Positions 16,062 to 26,271 of a stretch of DNA of 64,000 nucleotides are shown here, in pieces. The notes under the pieces were generated by a model. That model saw only the letters and a program-made list of their open reading frames with translations. It searched no databases and had not been told where the DNA came from. Origin of the DNA: JAJEEA01 sp965243615 (GTDB lineage: Bacteria > Acidobacteriota > Vicinamibacteria > Vicinamibacterales > UBA8438). The stretch lies in contig CBDEVO010000003.1 of the NCBI GenBank assembly GCA_965243615.1, forward strand, positions 4,774,001 to 4,838,000, in the 5' to 3' direction. A program made the position numbers and the translations under genes. How positions within the stretch are numbered: the first letter of the stretch is position 1; every line of letters starts with the position of its first letter.

Positions 16062-17537
16062 TCACTCGTCGTCGTCGGCCGGGGTCTCCTCGACCAGCGT
16101 GTAGTTGACGCTGGTCAGGTACATGTCGTCCCAGCTCTGCTCCGACCAGTAGACCTCCTTGTGGGGAGCCGGGTTGCGCCGGTTGTTGCGCGAGTTGTCG
16201 TAGCGCGCGACCGACTTCACGGTGCTGCCCGCCGGCACCCGGATCGGCTCGGCCAGCTCGTACTCGAACTGCCAGTCGAAGTCGTAGTTGGGGACCCGCA
16301 GCAGTATCTCCTCCCGGCCGTCGGGATACGTCAGCACCCAGGTGAAGTCCTTGCCCCGCACGTGCGCGTGGACGAACAGCGACTGGATGATGGCGTCGTT
16401 CTGGAAGCCCCCGATGCCCGTCACCGTCCAGTTCCCGTCGTTGGGGGGGATCGGCGCGAGCAGCGGGTTCAGCCCCTGCCCCACCTGCCGGGACGCCGCC
16501 CTGGCAAGTTCCTCCTCGCGCGTCAGCGGCGGCGGCGCGACCAGTTGCTCATTCTCGGAAGTGGTCTCGTTGAGGCTGAGGCTGCGGACCCGCTGCGACC
16601 GCTCCTCGGTGGCCAGCCACGCCCCGATCGCGGGCCGAGACGTCTCCGGCTTGCCGGTGGCCTGGTAGTGCAGGTTCCAGATGATGTAGTCGAACAGGTC
16701 GCCGCGGATCTCCCGCACCTGACCGGGCCGGGCCACGTCGGCGCCGATGCCGGGAATGTAGGGGCCGAAGCCGGCGCTCTGGGCGGCCGCCTCCTCTTGC
16801 TCCTCGGGGCTCGGCTCGCTACCCTGGGCCCGCCCGTCCGCGGTCAGCCTCGCCACCTCCTCGGCGTCGACGTCCGGGTCCTGCACCGGCACGTAGTCGA
16901 CCTCGGGGCCGCCGGCCCACGCCGGGCCCCGGCCGAGCACCATGCCCGCGGGCATGTTGACGAGGCCGGTGGTGATGTGGTGCGTGGCCGCGTAGTTGCC
17001 GGGCCGCACCTGGGTCGCCGACACCGTCATCACGTCGTCGAACGGCAGCGGGGTGTAGAGGTTGAAGTTGGGCGTCTCCCCCTCCGCGTCGATCTGCCAC
17101 GCGATGGGGAACTCGATGACGTAGTCGGGCTCGAGCCCCGACGGATGGCTCCAGCCCTCGGCCGAGAAGCGGGGGGCCTCGGGGGCCGGTCCGGCGCCCT
17201 CCGGGGCTCCGGCGTCCGCCCACGCGGCGATGGTCGCGATGTCGTCGTCGCTCAGGCTCATGTCGTTCGAGAACTCGCCGAAGCGCGGGTCGGCGAACCA
17301 CGGCGGCATCTCCCGCGCCTCGACCTTCGCCTTGATCGCGCGCGCCCACGGCCGCGCGTCCCGGTACGACAGCAGCGACATCGGCGCCACCTGGTTCGGC
17401 CGGTGGCAGCTCGCGCAGTTGTCGAGCAGGATGGGGCCGACGTGCTCGTTGTAGGTCGGTGCTTCCTGGGCCGCCGCGCCGGCCGCGCCGGCCAGCGACA
17501 GGGCGACGGCGCCCGCCGCCACGATGATGGCTCGCAT
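16062..17537 (-). CDS. Haem c plus PHM-like copper monooxygenase-type secreted protein
   Basis: 491 residues with a signal peptide (MRAIIVAAGAVALSLAGAAG...AAAQ). An N-terminal cytochrome c segment has one haem site, NCASCHRPNQ (about residue 40), and a distal Met in MPPW. The remainder resembles copper type II, ascorbate-dependent monooxygenases (peptidylglycine hydroxylating-like): YAATHHITTG (His-His), IIWNLHYQ and FVHAHVRGKDF (His-x-His), with a C-terminal beta-sandwich ending VEETPADDDE. Such haem-copper fusions are widespread but uncharacterised in soil and marine acidobacteria. It is followed by a signal-bearing gene set on the same strand and lies 35 bp from the DUF6152 gene. Probably periplasmic oxidation of an organic compound. 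Confidence 0.75.
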   Translation of the reverse strand: MRAIIVAAGAVALSLAGAAGAAAQEAPTYNEHVGPILLDNCASCHRPNQVAPMSLLSYRDARPWARAIKAKVEAREMPPWFADPRFGEFSNDMSLSDDDIATIAAWADAGAPEGAGPAPEAPRFSAEGWSHPSGLEPDYVIEFPIAWQIDAEGETPNFNLYTPLPFDDVMTVSATQVRPGNYAATHHITTGLVNMPAGMVLGRGPAWAGGPEVDYVPVQDPDVDAEEVARLTADGRAQGSEPSPEEQEEAAAQSAGFGPYIPGIGADVARPGQVREIRGDLFDYIIWNLHYQATGKPETSRPAIGAWLATEERSQRVRSLSLNETTSENEQLVAPPPLTREEELARAASRQVGQGLNPLLAPIPPNDGNWTVTGIGGFQNDAIIQSLFVHAHVRGKDFTWVLTYPDGREEILLRVPNYDFDWQFEYELAEPIRVPAGSTVKSVARYDNSRNNRRNPAPHKEVYWSEQSWDDMYLTSVNYTLVEETPADDDE

Positions 17538-17572
17538 GGTGGGTTTCTCCCTGTTCACGGATTGTCTGACAG

Positions 17573-17983
17573 CTATCGGACCGCGGGCGCGACCGGCGGG
17601 GCCGACCCCCCGAGGAACAGCCGCTCGCCGCCGGCGAGCAGGAAGTTCCTGCCCACCCCCTTGGGCGTACCGTCCTTGGCGTAGTAGCCCTCGACGGTCA
17701 GCTCGATGCCGATGTCGAGGGTGTTCTTCGTGACGCCGTTGCGGATGAGCTCGTTGGGGCTCCCCCCCTCGATCATCCACCGCACCAGCTCGCCCTCCTC
17801 GTTCTCGATGTCCATGTGGAACCAGGAGTGCGGGTTGATCATCTCCCACCGGACGAGCGTGCCGGTCAGGGTCAGCGGCCTCTCGATGTCGAACTCGGCG
17901 GAGAAGGCGTGATGGGTCGACACCGGCGCGGCCGCGAGCAGCACTGCGGCGACGACGACGGCACTGGCAAGCTTCGTGCGCAT
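17573..17983 (-). CDS. DUF6152 family secreted protein
   Basis: 136 residues. MRTKLASAVVVAAVLLAAAPVSTHHAF begins with a signal peptide that ends at the His-His-Ala-Phe motif typical of DUF6152. The fold is a small beta-barrel: LTLTGTLVRWEMINPHSWFHMDIENEEGELVRWMIEGG carries the family's NPHS motif. The function of the family is unknown; the NPHSW residues suggest metal or ligand binding. It lies upstream of the haem/monooxygenase gene (35 bp), so the two are probably co-transcribed and the products may interact. The ATG at 17981-17983 gives a clean signal peptide. Confidence 0.85.
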   Translation of the reverse strand: MRTKLASAVVVAAVLLAAAPVSTHHAFSAEFDIERPLTLTGTLVRWEMINPHSWFHMDIENEEGELVRWMIEGGSPNELIRNGVTKNTLDIGIELTVEGYYAKDGTPKGVGRNFLLAGGERLFLGGSAPPVAPAVR

Positions 17984-18013
17984 GGTTCCCTCCTGAACCG
18001 TTACCGACCGGCG

Positions 18014-18101
18014 TCCTGGCCCGCCCACCGTCGCCTTCGGCTCCGCCGGGCGCCCAACCAATCCTACAGGAGTCCGCGCCGTTCCACGGCGCAGACTCCT
18101 A
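18014..18101 (-). repeat. Dispersed 3'-flank repeat with hairpin (copy 2)
   Basis: TGGCCCGCCCACCGTCGCC (from 18014) and GGGCGCCCAACC, then a stem-loop with 14-bp arms at 18068-18081 (AGGAGTCCGCGCCG) and 18087-18100, 13 of 14 paired, 5 nt loop. The stop codon of the minus-strand gene at 18099-18101 is inside the arm. Probably acts as a terminator or 3'-end stabiliser for that gene. Confidence 0.85.
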
Positions 18102-18905
18102 GGGCTGCTTGCGGAGATGCCCGTAGATCAGATCTTCCACGAACTCGACGCACCGGAACTCGAGGATGCGCGCGTTCTCCTCCACGCGTCGATACAGGGG
18201 CATCCGTATCGTCCACGGCCGCGTGAAGACGTTCGGGTCCTCCATGGTGGCCTCGTACCAGAGCGTGTCGGGGCTCCGCGGGGTGATGCGCTCCACCACG
18301 CGCATCGCCTCGCTGTGGTGGTTCCCGGACTGGTCGAACCAGGTCTGGCCGTAGAACCCGGTCGTCTCGATGACGAGGGTGTCGCCGTCCCAGTGCCCGT
18401 TCGACCACCCCATCCAACTGTCGGCGGGGGCGTCCATCTGATCCTCCATGTACACCGTGCGCACCGCGCCGGCGAACTCGAAGAGCATCATGACGTGGCC
18501 CCGGCTCTGGATGATCTGGAACGGGAACGGCATGTACATGCCGCGCGGCGTGCCCGGGAGGTAGCACTTGATGGCCGGGTCGCGCTCGAGCCGGTTCGCC
18601 CGGTTCTCGTCCCGCTCGGCCAGGGCCTCCGGCGTGTACGGGATCGCGCCGCCGTCGACGATGACCCCGAGGCCGCCCGGCACCGCCGAGAGCGCCCCGA
18701 GCTCGCGCACCACGCTCGGGCCCGCCGAATGAGGCTCGACATCCCAGTGGGCGGCGTTCATCGCCTGCCAGATCCCGTTCAGATCGGGGCGGCCGTCCGG
18801 CGTCCGGGGCGCCTCGTACTCCGCGGTCTGGCCCATCGCGGACGCCGCCGCCAGCAAGACGGCGGCCGCCAACGTCATCGTCGCTGCACGGGTGCGCATG
18901 GCCAT
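18099..18905 (-). CDS. Secreted protein of unknown function, paralogue of the next gene
   Basis: 268 residues. An N-terminal signal peptide (MAMRTRAATMTLAAAVLLAAASAMGQ) precedes YEAPRTPDGRPDLNGIWQ, a motif shared by a family of exported acidobacterial proteins. Later conserved stretches are SRGHVMMLFEFAGAVRTVYM, WDGDTLVIETTGF and RPWTIRMPLYR. The adjacent upstream gene carries the same three landmarks, so the two arose by duplication. The start ATG at 18903-18905 is preceded by a GGACAGG stretch as ribosome-binding site. The stop lies in the arm of a hairpin repeat. Function unknown; the conserved Trp/Asp-rich core suggests a beta-propeller or lipocalin-type ligand binder. Confidence 0.75.
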   Translation of the reverse strand: MAMRTRAATMTLAAAVLLAAASAMGQTAEYEAPRTPDGRPDLNGIWQAMNAAHWDVEPHSAGPSVVRELGALSAVPGGLGVIVDGGAIPYTPEALAERDENRANRLERDPAIKCYLPGTPRGMYMPFPFQIIQSRGHVMMLFEFAGAVRTVYMEDQMDAPADSWMGWSNGHWDGDTLVIETTGFYGQTWFDQSGNHHSEAMRVVERITPRSPDTLWYEATMEDPNVFTRPWTIRMPLYRRVEENARILEFRCVEFVEDLIYGHLRKQP

Positions 18906-18906
18906 G

Positions 18907-19944
18907 TCACCTGTCCCTGCCCTGCTCGGCCGCCTCGGCGGCTGCCTCGGCCGCGAGCCGCTCTTCCAGTCGGGCACCGACCAGCGTGTTGTAGAGCCCG
19001 TAGTTGCCCTCGTGGCAGGCGAACTCGAACAGCGGCCCCCGGGTCTTCTGCATGAGGTTCACGGCGGTCCACGGGCGGTCCCAGGTGCCCGGATCGTCCA
19101 CCGTGAACCGGTACTCGATGACGTCGTCGGACACGCGGGTGAGACGCTCGGTCACCTTCATCCGCTCCCCGGACCCCTGGAACGGGTTCTTGCCGTTGAA
19201 GTTGGCGGTCTCCACGACGAGGGTGTCGCCCTCCCAGCGCCCCCGCGACAGGCCGATCCACTGCTGCACCCCGGCCGGGGGCGCGGCCGCGTCGCCAAGG
19301 GGGATGATGCGCGCGTCGTGGATCATCTCCGACAGGATCATCACGTGGTCGGCCGCCTGCACGATGTGGTAGTTGGCGTTGTAGCCGTTGGGCATCATGG
19401 GCGGGCCGACCCCGCGCATCATGATGCACCGGTCGTCGAGCTGGTTGGCCTCGGCCGAGTCCCACCGCCCGCCGAGCCGGGCCTGCGCCTCGGCCCGCGC
19501 CGCCGCCGTGCGCTCGCCCGCGGCGTTCACCGGCGGCAACCGCCCGTCGGGGGGGTCGACGATCATCGAGGTGCGGAGGTTCTGCGCCCGCGCCGCCTGA
19601 CTGCGGTCGAGCCCGAACTGGGTGAAGTCGTAGTGGACGTCGGGAATGGTGCCGGGCTCGGTCTGGGCGCTCTCCCGCGCGGCGCGGCCCCCCTCGATCG
19701 CGGCCACCTCCTCCGGGGTGTAGAACTCGGCCGTCACCCCCTCCCCCCGCTCCAGCGGCGTGTAGGTCTGGTTCGACCAGAACCCCTCGAGATCCGGATG
19801 ACCGTTCGGCGTGCGGGGCACCTCGTACGGCGCGTCCGCCCCGCCCGCTGCCGCGGGCTCCTGCGCGGCGGCGGAGCCCGCCGCCGCGAGCGCGAGCCCG
19901 GCGAGGACGACCGGCCAGCCGCCGGCCACGTTTCGAGGAAGCAT
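18907..19944 (-). CDS. Secreted protein of unknown function, paralogue of the previous gene
   Basis: 345 residues with a signal peptide (MLPRNVAGGWPVVLAGLALAA...AAAQ). It shares with the downstream paralogue the motifs YEVPRTPNGHPDLEGFWS, ADHVMILSEMIHDARIIPL, WEGDTLVVETANFNGKNPF and DRPWTAVNLM, plus an Ala/Glu-rich C-terminal helix. The ATG at 19942-19944 has a strong AAGGAG ribosome-binding site 8 nt upstream, deciding the start over an earlier ATG. Only 1 bp separates its stop from the next start, so both are translated from one message. Family function unknown. Confidence 0.75.
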   Translation of the reverse strand: MLPRNVAGGWPVVLAGLALAAAGSAAAQEPAAAGGADAPYEVPRTPNGHPDLEGFWSNQTYTPLERGEGVTAEFYTPEEVAAIEGGRAARESAQTEPGTIPDVHYDFTQFGLDRSQAARAQNLRTSMIVDPPDGRLPPVNAAGERTAAARAEAQARLGGRWDSAEANQLDDRCIMMRGVGPPMMPNGYNANYHIVQAADHVMILSEMIHDARIIPLGDAAAPPAGVQQWIGLSRGRWEGDTLVVETANFNGKNPFQGSGERMKVTERLTRVSDDVIEYRFTVDDPGTWDRPWTAVNLMQKTRGPLFEFACHEGNYGLYNTLVGARLEERLAAEAAAEAAEQGRDR

Positions 19945-20114
19945 CTGAGCGCTCCTTCTCCGCATGCCACCCCGGCTCTGCCGACTCGGATGCATGCGGG
20001 TCGCGAACACGGCAATTATCACCCAACACCGCGCCGCTCGCGACAGCAAATATGGAGTTGACGAACCGCCCATCAGGTACGGCCGCGCGTTCCCCGGTAT
20101 AATGGCTAGCCGAC

Positions 20115-22171
<2,057 letters not shown>

Positions 22172-22172
<1 letters not shown>

Positions 22173-22525
22173 TGCTCGCCCAACTCGAAACGGTGCTGCA
22201 GATCTCGGCCTTCGGCACCGGCATCCTGTTCGCGGCGCTGGCCGGGCTGCTCGGCCTCATGTATCTGCTGACCGCGCAATGGCCGGCCCGCGCCGCGCAG
22301 TGGCTGCTCGAGACCGTCCCCGGCTCGGAGCCGGCGACGTTCGGCCGCATCACCGACGCCGAGCGCGAGCGGCGCCTCCGCGCGGTGGCGATAGCGGTGG
22401 CGGCGGCCTGCGCGACCATCGAGCGCGCGCCCGGCGTCTTGGACCGGACCCCGTCCCAGTGGCGGCAACTGCACCTCGCGCGGCGCCTCGGCAGCCGGGT
22501 TGCGCGCACGAGGGCGCGGTCGTGA
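22172..22525 (+). CDS. Decarboxylase gamma/delta-type small membrane subunit
   Basis: 117 residues. One N-terminal membrane helix (ISAFGTGILFAALAGLLGLMYLLT) and a charged cytoplasmic tail (RITDAERERRLRAVAIAVAAACATIE) match the OadG/MmdD organisation, in which the helix anchors the soluble carboxyltransferase to the beta subunit. The start codon overlaps the mmdA stop (TAATG) and its stop TGA overlaps the GTG of the biotin carrier by 4 bp, so translation of the three is coupled. A tail motif RQLHLARRLGSRVART may contact the carboxyltransferase. Assignment rests on size, topology and operon position. Confidence 0.8.
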
Positions 22526-22962
22526 GCCGCTACCGCGTCACCGTCGACGGCCGGCGGTACTACGTGGACATCGACGACCCGCACGCGCGGCCGGTCGTCG
22601 CGACGGTGTCCGGCACGACGTTCTCGGTCGACGTGGAGCCGTCCGACAGCACCGACGTGCCGATCGGCGACGCCCCGCCGCGCACGGCGGGGATACGGCA
22701 GGCGGCCCCCGCCGAGGCCCCCGCCGCGACCGTCGCCTCCGGCGATCCGGACCGCATGATCGCGCCGATTCCCGGGGTGGTCTCCTCGATCGCGATCGCC
22801 GCCGGGCAGACCGTCGCGCGCGGCGACGAGCTGCTCACGCTCGAGGCCATGAAGATGATGAACGTCATCCGGTCGCCGCGGGACGGCCGGATCGACACCG
22901 TGCACGTGGCCCAGGGCAGCCGCGTCGCGCAGGGCGAGCCCCTGGTGTCGTTCGAGCCCTGA
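22522..22962 (+). CDS. mmdC: Biotin carrier subunit (biotin/lipoyl attachment protein)
   Basis: 146 residues with a GTG start overlapping the previous stop by 4 bp. MSRYRVTVDGRRYYVDID is the leading strand seen in carrier subunits, a Pro/Ala hinge (QAAPAEAPAATVASG) follows, then the biotinyl domain: APIPGVVSSIAIAAGQTVARGDELL and the biotinylation motif LTLEAMKMMNVIRSP, with the modified Lys in EAMKM. It shuttles carboxyl-biotin between the carboxyltransferase and the membrane beta subunit. The separate carrier, instead of one fused to the alpha chain, is the methylmalonyl-CoA decarboxylase arrangement and differs from the oxaloacetate pump at 30.7 kb. Confidence 0.9.
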   Translation: MSRYRVTVDGRRYYVDIDDPHARPVVATVSGTTFSVDVEPSDSTDVPIGDAPPRTAGIRQAAPAEAPAATVASGDPDRMIAPIPGVVSSIAIAAGQTVARGDELLTLEAMKMMNVIRSPRDGRIDTVHVAQGSRVAQGEPLVSFEP

Positions 22963-23031
22963 GCGCCGCGCGGCGGCCGCCGTTTCCGACGCTGCCGCCC
23001 GCTCCGCGCGGCCGCGCCCACCGGTCTTCAT

Positions 23032-24132
23032 GTGATTCCCCTGGTCCCCACGATTGCCCCCGAAGCCTTGCTGATGTTCGCCATCGGCGGGCTCCTGATC
23101 TACCTGGCCATCGCCAAGGAGTACGAGCCCACCCTGCTGCTGCCCATCGGCTTCGGGGTGCTGCTGGGCAACCTGCCCAACTCGCCGATGAACCAGCCGG
23201 AGGGGATGCTGCAACTGCTGATCGAGTTCGGCATCGACACCGAGCTCTTCCCCCTCTTCATCTTCATCGGCATCGGGGCGATGATGGATTTCCGCCCCCT
23301 GCTGTCGCAGCCGATGTTCGCGCTGCTCGGGGCGGCCGGCCAGCTCGGCATCTTCGCCACCCTCATCCTCGCGACCCTCGTCGGGTTCCCGCTGAACCAG
23401 GCCGCGTCGATCGCGGTGATCGGCGCCATCGACGGCCCCACCAGCATCTACGTCTCGTCGCTCCTCGCCCCCGAGCTGCTGGCCCCGATCGCGGTCACCG
23501 CCTACTCGTACATGAGCCTCGTCCCCATCATCCAGCCGCCGCTGATGCGGCTGTTCACCACGCGGGCGGAACGCCGCATCCGGATGGAGTACGCCCCGCG
23601 CCCCGTCCCGCGCGGCGCGGTCATCGCCTTCCCCATCGTGGTGACCATCGGCATCGGCATTCTCGTGCCGCCCTCGGCGCCGCTGGTGGCGACGCTCATG
23701 TTCGGCAACCTGCTGAAGGAGTCGGGCGTCGTCGCCCAGCTCGCGAGCACCGCGTCCAACGAGCTCGCCAACCTGTCGACCATCTTCCTGGGGCTCACCG
23801 TCGGCAGCCTCATGCAGGCCGAGACGTTCCTGCAGCCAACGACCCTGTTCATCCTCGGCCTCGGGCTCTTCGCGTTCGCCCTCGACACCATCGCCGGCAT
23901 CCTGTTCGGCAAGGTGCTCTGCACGGCGAGCCGCGGCAAGGTCAACCCCCTCGTGGGCGCGGCCGGCATCAGCGCCTTCCCCATGAGCGGGCGGCTCGTG
24001 CAGCGGGTGGCGCAGGAGGAGGACTTCACCAACCACGTCCTCATGCACGCCATGGGCGCCAACACCGCCGGCCAGCTCGGCTCGGTCATCGCCGGCGGCG
24101 TCCTGCTGACGCTCTACGGGATGTTCGGCTAG
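23032..24132 (+). CDS. mmdB: Na+-translocating decarboxylase beta subunit
   Basis: 366 residues, GTG start at 23032, with about nine to eleven membrane helices. Family landmarks: MFAIGGLLIYLAIAKEYEP, FIFIGIGAMMDFRPLL, IGAIDGPTSIYVSSLLAPEL (the essential Asp of the DGP motif), AYSYMSLVPIIQPPLMRL, GLTVGSLMQAETFL and VNPLVGAAGISAFPMSGRL. It decarboxylates carboxybiotin and couples the energy released to Na+ export. It closes the four-gene operon, 69 bp after the biotin carrier. A second beta subunit is at 29416-30558. The two share the same motifs but differ enough to be distinct paralogues. Confidence 0.93.
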   Translation: MIPLVPTIAPEALLMFAIGGLLIYLAIAKEYEPTLLLPIGFGVLLGNLPNSPMNQPEGMLQLLIEFGIDTELFPLFIFIGIGAMMDFRPLLSQPMFALLGAAGQLGIFATLILATLVGFPLNQAASIAVIGAIDGPTSIYVSSLLAPELLAPIAVTAYSYMSLVPIIQPPLMRLFTTRAERRIRMEYAPRPVPRGAVIAFPIVVTIGIGILVPPSAPLVATLMFGNLLKESGVVAQLASTASNELANLSTIFLGLTVGSLMQAETFLQPTTLFILGLGLFAFALDTIAGILFGKVLCTASRGKVNPLVGAAGISAFPMSGRLVQRVAQEEDFTNHVLMHAMGANTAGQLGSVIAGGVLLTLYGMFG

Positions 24133-24220
24133 CTGCGCGCGGCCACGCTTTCGGGCCCCGTCGACCGACATCTTTCGGTGTAAGCTACGGCGATCGGAAC
24201 GTCCAGAAAGGGGACCCCGC

Positions 24221-25984
24221 ATGCGCCAGCACTCTTTGGTGAAGACGGTCGGTGCCGCCGCCCTCCTGGTGGTCGCGTCTGCGATCGCGGCCGAGGCCCA
24301 GTACAGCCTCACCGTCAACCGCGACCGGCTGATCAACGCCGCGAGAGAGCCGCAGAACTGGCTGCTCATGAACGGCGACTACACCGCCACCCGCTACTCG
24401 CGGCTCACCCAGATCGACCGCGACAACGTCGCCGACCTCCGCATGGTGTGGGCGCTGGCCCTCGGCGGCATGCAGGACACCGGGCGCAACGGCCCCGAGG
24501 CCGAGCTCAACCCGCTGGTCGACAACGGCTTCCTGTACACCAGCGACGGCTGGGGCACGGTGTACAAGATCGACGCCCGCAACCCGAACTACGGCGAGTT
24601 CGTCTGGATCGCCGACCCCGGCGTCGACCACGAGGGCAACACCTCGCGCACCCGCGGCATCGCCCTCTGGGAAGACCGTGTGCTGCAGAACCTGCCGGAC
24701 GGCCGGGTCATCTCCATCGACCGCGAGAACGGCGAGATCATGTGGGACGTCGAGCTTGCGAGCGTCAACGAGTTCGGCCGCCGCGAGCGGTTCCTGACCG
24801 CGCCGATGGTGGCCGAGGGCAAGGTCCTCGTGCACAACGGCGCCGGCGACGGCGGCACCCGGGGCTGGGTGGCGGCCCTCGACGTCGACACCGGCGACGA
24901 GCTGTGGCGCTGGTGGGTGGTGCCCGAGCCCGGCCAGCCCGGCAGCGAGACCTGGAAGGACGACCACAACGCCTGGAAGACCGGCGGCGGCGGCATCTGG
25001 CAGACCGGGTCCTACGACCCCGAGACGAGGCTCTACATCGTCGGCACCGGCAACCCCTTCCCCGGCTACGACGCCGAGTTCCGCCCCGGCGACAACCTCT
25101 ACACGAACAGCGCCGTCGCCCTCGACATCGACACCGGCGAGCTCGCCTGGTACTTCCAGTACACCCCGAACGACTCGTGGGACTACGACGAGGTCGGCGT
25201 GCACATGCTCTACGACCTGGAGATCGACGGGCGCATGCGCAAGGTCGTCTCCCACTACGCGCGCAACGGCTTCTTCTACACCCTCGACCGCACCGACGGC
25301 AGCTTCATCAAGGGCGCCCAGTACGTCAACGACCTCAACTGGACGGCGGGGCTCGACCCCGTGACCGGCAAGCCCGTCGAGTACGACCCGAACCTCGACG
25401 TGCAGATCTACAACCCCGAGGCCCGGGCCATGCGCGGCGACCGCGACGAGATGAAGCGCGCCTGCCCGACCTGGCACGGCGGCGTCGCCCACCAGCCGAT
25501 GGCCTACAACCCCGTGAAGCACATCGCCTACGGCGTCGGCACCGAGGGCTGCTTCGAGCAGACCGGCGCGGCCATGGTCCCCGCCTCGCCCGAGGGCGAC
25601 ATCGATCCCCAGCGCAGCGAGCGCCGCCAGTACGACAGCGACCTCTACTACGGGGCCCTGACCGCGTTCGACGCGGTCGACCACGAGGTGCTCGGCAAGG
25701 CGGTGACCGAGATCGAGATCCGCTCGGGGGTGACCGCCACCGCCGGCGGCCTCGTGTTCACGGCCCTGCAGGACGGCTGGCTCGTGGCCTACAACGACGA
25801 AACGCTGGAAGAGCTGTGGCGCTTCAACGTCGGCACGCCGCTCAAGGGCGCCCCCGTCACCTACGCCATCGGGCCCACGCAGTACGTCGCGGTGCAGTCG
25901 AGCGGCCGCCACCTGCACCCGGTGAGGTACGACAACCTCGAGAACTCGAGCTACCTGTTCGTGTTCGCCCTAGACCGGCGCTGA
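24221..25984 (+). CDS. Secreted PQQ-dependent alcohol dehydrogenase (type I-like)
   Basis: 587 residues. A signal peptide (VGAAALLVVASAIAAEAQ) precedes eight quinoprotein W-motif repeats, e.g. AALDVDTGDELWRWWV and AVALDIDTGELAWYFQY. Residues for PQQ and metal include IVGTGNPFPGYDAEF and the active-site segment NDSWDYDEVG, where an Asp two residues after the catalytic Asp is the signature of lanthanide-binding enzymes. There is no cytochrome domain and no Cys-Cys disulphide ring. The electron acceptor is probably a separate cytochrome c. It lies 88 bp after mmdB but probably has its own promoter. Substrate likely an alcohol or aldehyde. Confidence 0.85.
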   Translation: MRQHSLVKTVGAAALLVVASAIAAEAQYSLTVNRDRLINAAREPQNWLLMNGDYTATRYSRLTQIDRDNVADLRMVWALALGGMQDTGRNGPEAELNPLVDNGFLYTSDGWGTVYKIDARNPNYGEFVWIADPGVDHEGNTSRTRGIALWEDRVLQNLPDGRVISIDRENGEIMWDVELASVNEFGRRERFLTAPMVAEGKVLVHNGAGDGGTRGWVAALDVDTGDELWRWWVVPEPGQPGSETWKDDHNAWKTGGGGIWQTGSYDPETRLYIVGTGNPFPGYDAEFRPGDNLYTNSAVALDIDTGELAWYFQYTPNDSWDYDEVGVHMLYDLEIDGRMRKVVSHYARNGFFYTLDRTDGSFIKGAQYVNDLNWTAGLDPVTGKPVEYDPNLDVQIYNPEARAMRGDRDEMKRACPTWHGGVAHQPMAYNPVKHIAYGVGTEGCFEQTGAAMVPASPEGDIDPQRSERRQYDSDLYYGALTAFDAVDHEVLGKAVTEIEIRSGVTATAGGLVFTALQDGWLVAYNDETLEELWRFNVGTPLKGAPVTYAIGPTQYVAVQSSGRHLHPVRYDNLENSSYLFVFALDRR

Positions 25985-26073
25985 CGGTCGGCCTCCGCCT
26001 CCCCGGACGGTTCGCCGCCGTCCCGGGAGGCGGACCGCCCACTCCCGTCTTCCCCGACTACCCGTCCACTCCC

Positions 26074-26169
26074 ATGGACTCACCACAACTCCTTCGACTC
26101 AAACGAATCGAGGTCGGAGGCCTCTTCCGGATCTACGACCATCACATCGACCTCAACCTCGACGATCGT
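26074..26169 (+). pseudogene. 5' fragment of an AAA-family ATPase gene
   Basis: The ATG at 26074 opens MDSPQLLRLKRIEVGGLFRI, YDHHIDLNLDDR, the typical beginning of a SMC/RecF-like AAA ATPase (a strand of the ATP-binding fold before the Walker A motif). After residue 32 similarity stops at ATGTACCGTGTACC and no P-loop follows, so only the first ~96 bp survive. It marks the left junction of the lower-G+C segment carrying the nucleotidyltransferase operons (26.3-27.8 kb). Confidence 0.6.
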
Positions 26170-26271
26170 ATGTACCGTGTACCTGCGCTCAGCGCCGGAG
26201 TCAGCCACGGTGATCTCCGGCTTGGGGAAGACCGCCGGACTCGATGGCAGGAGTGATTGGTGTCCGCCCGC

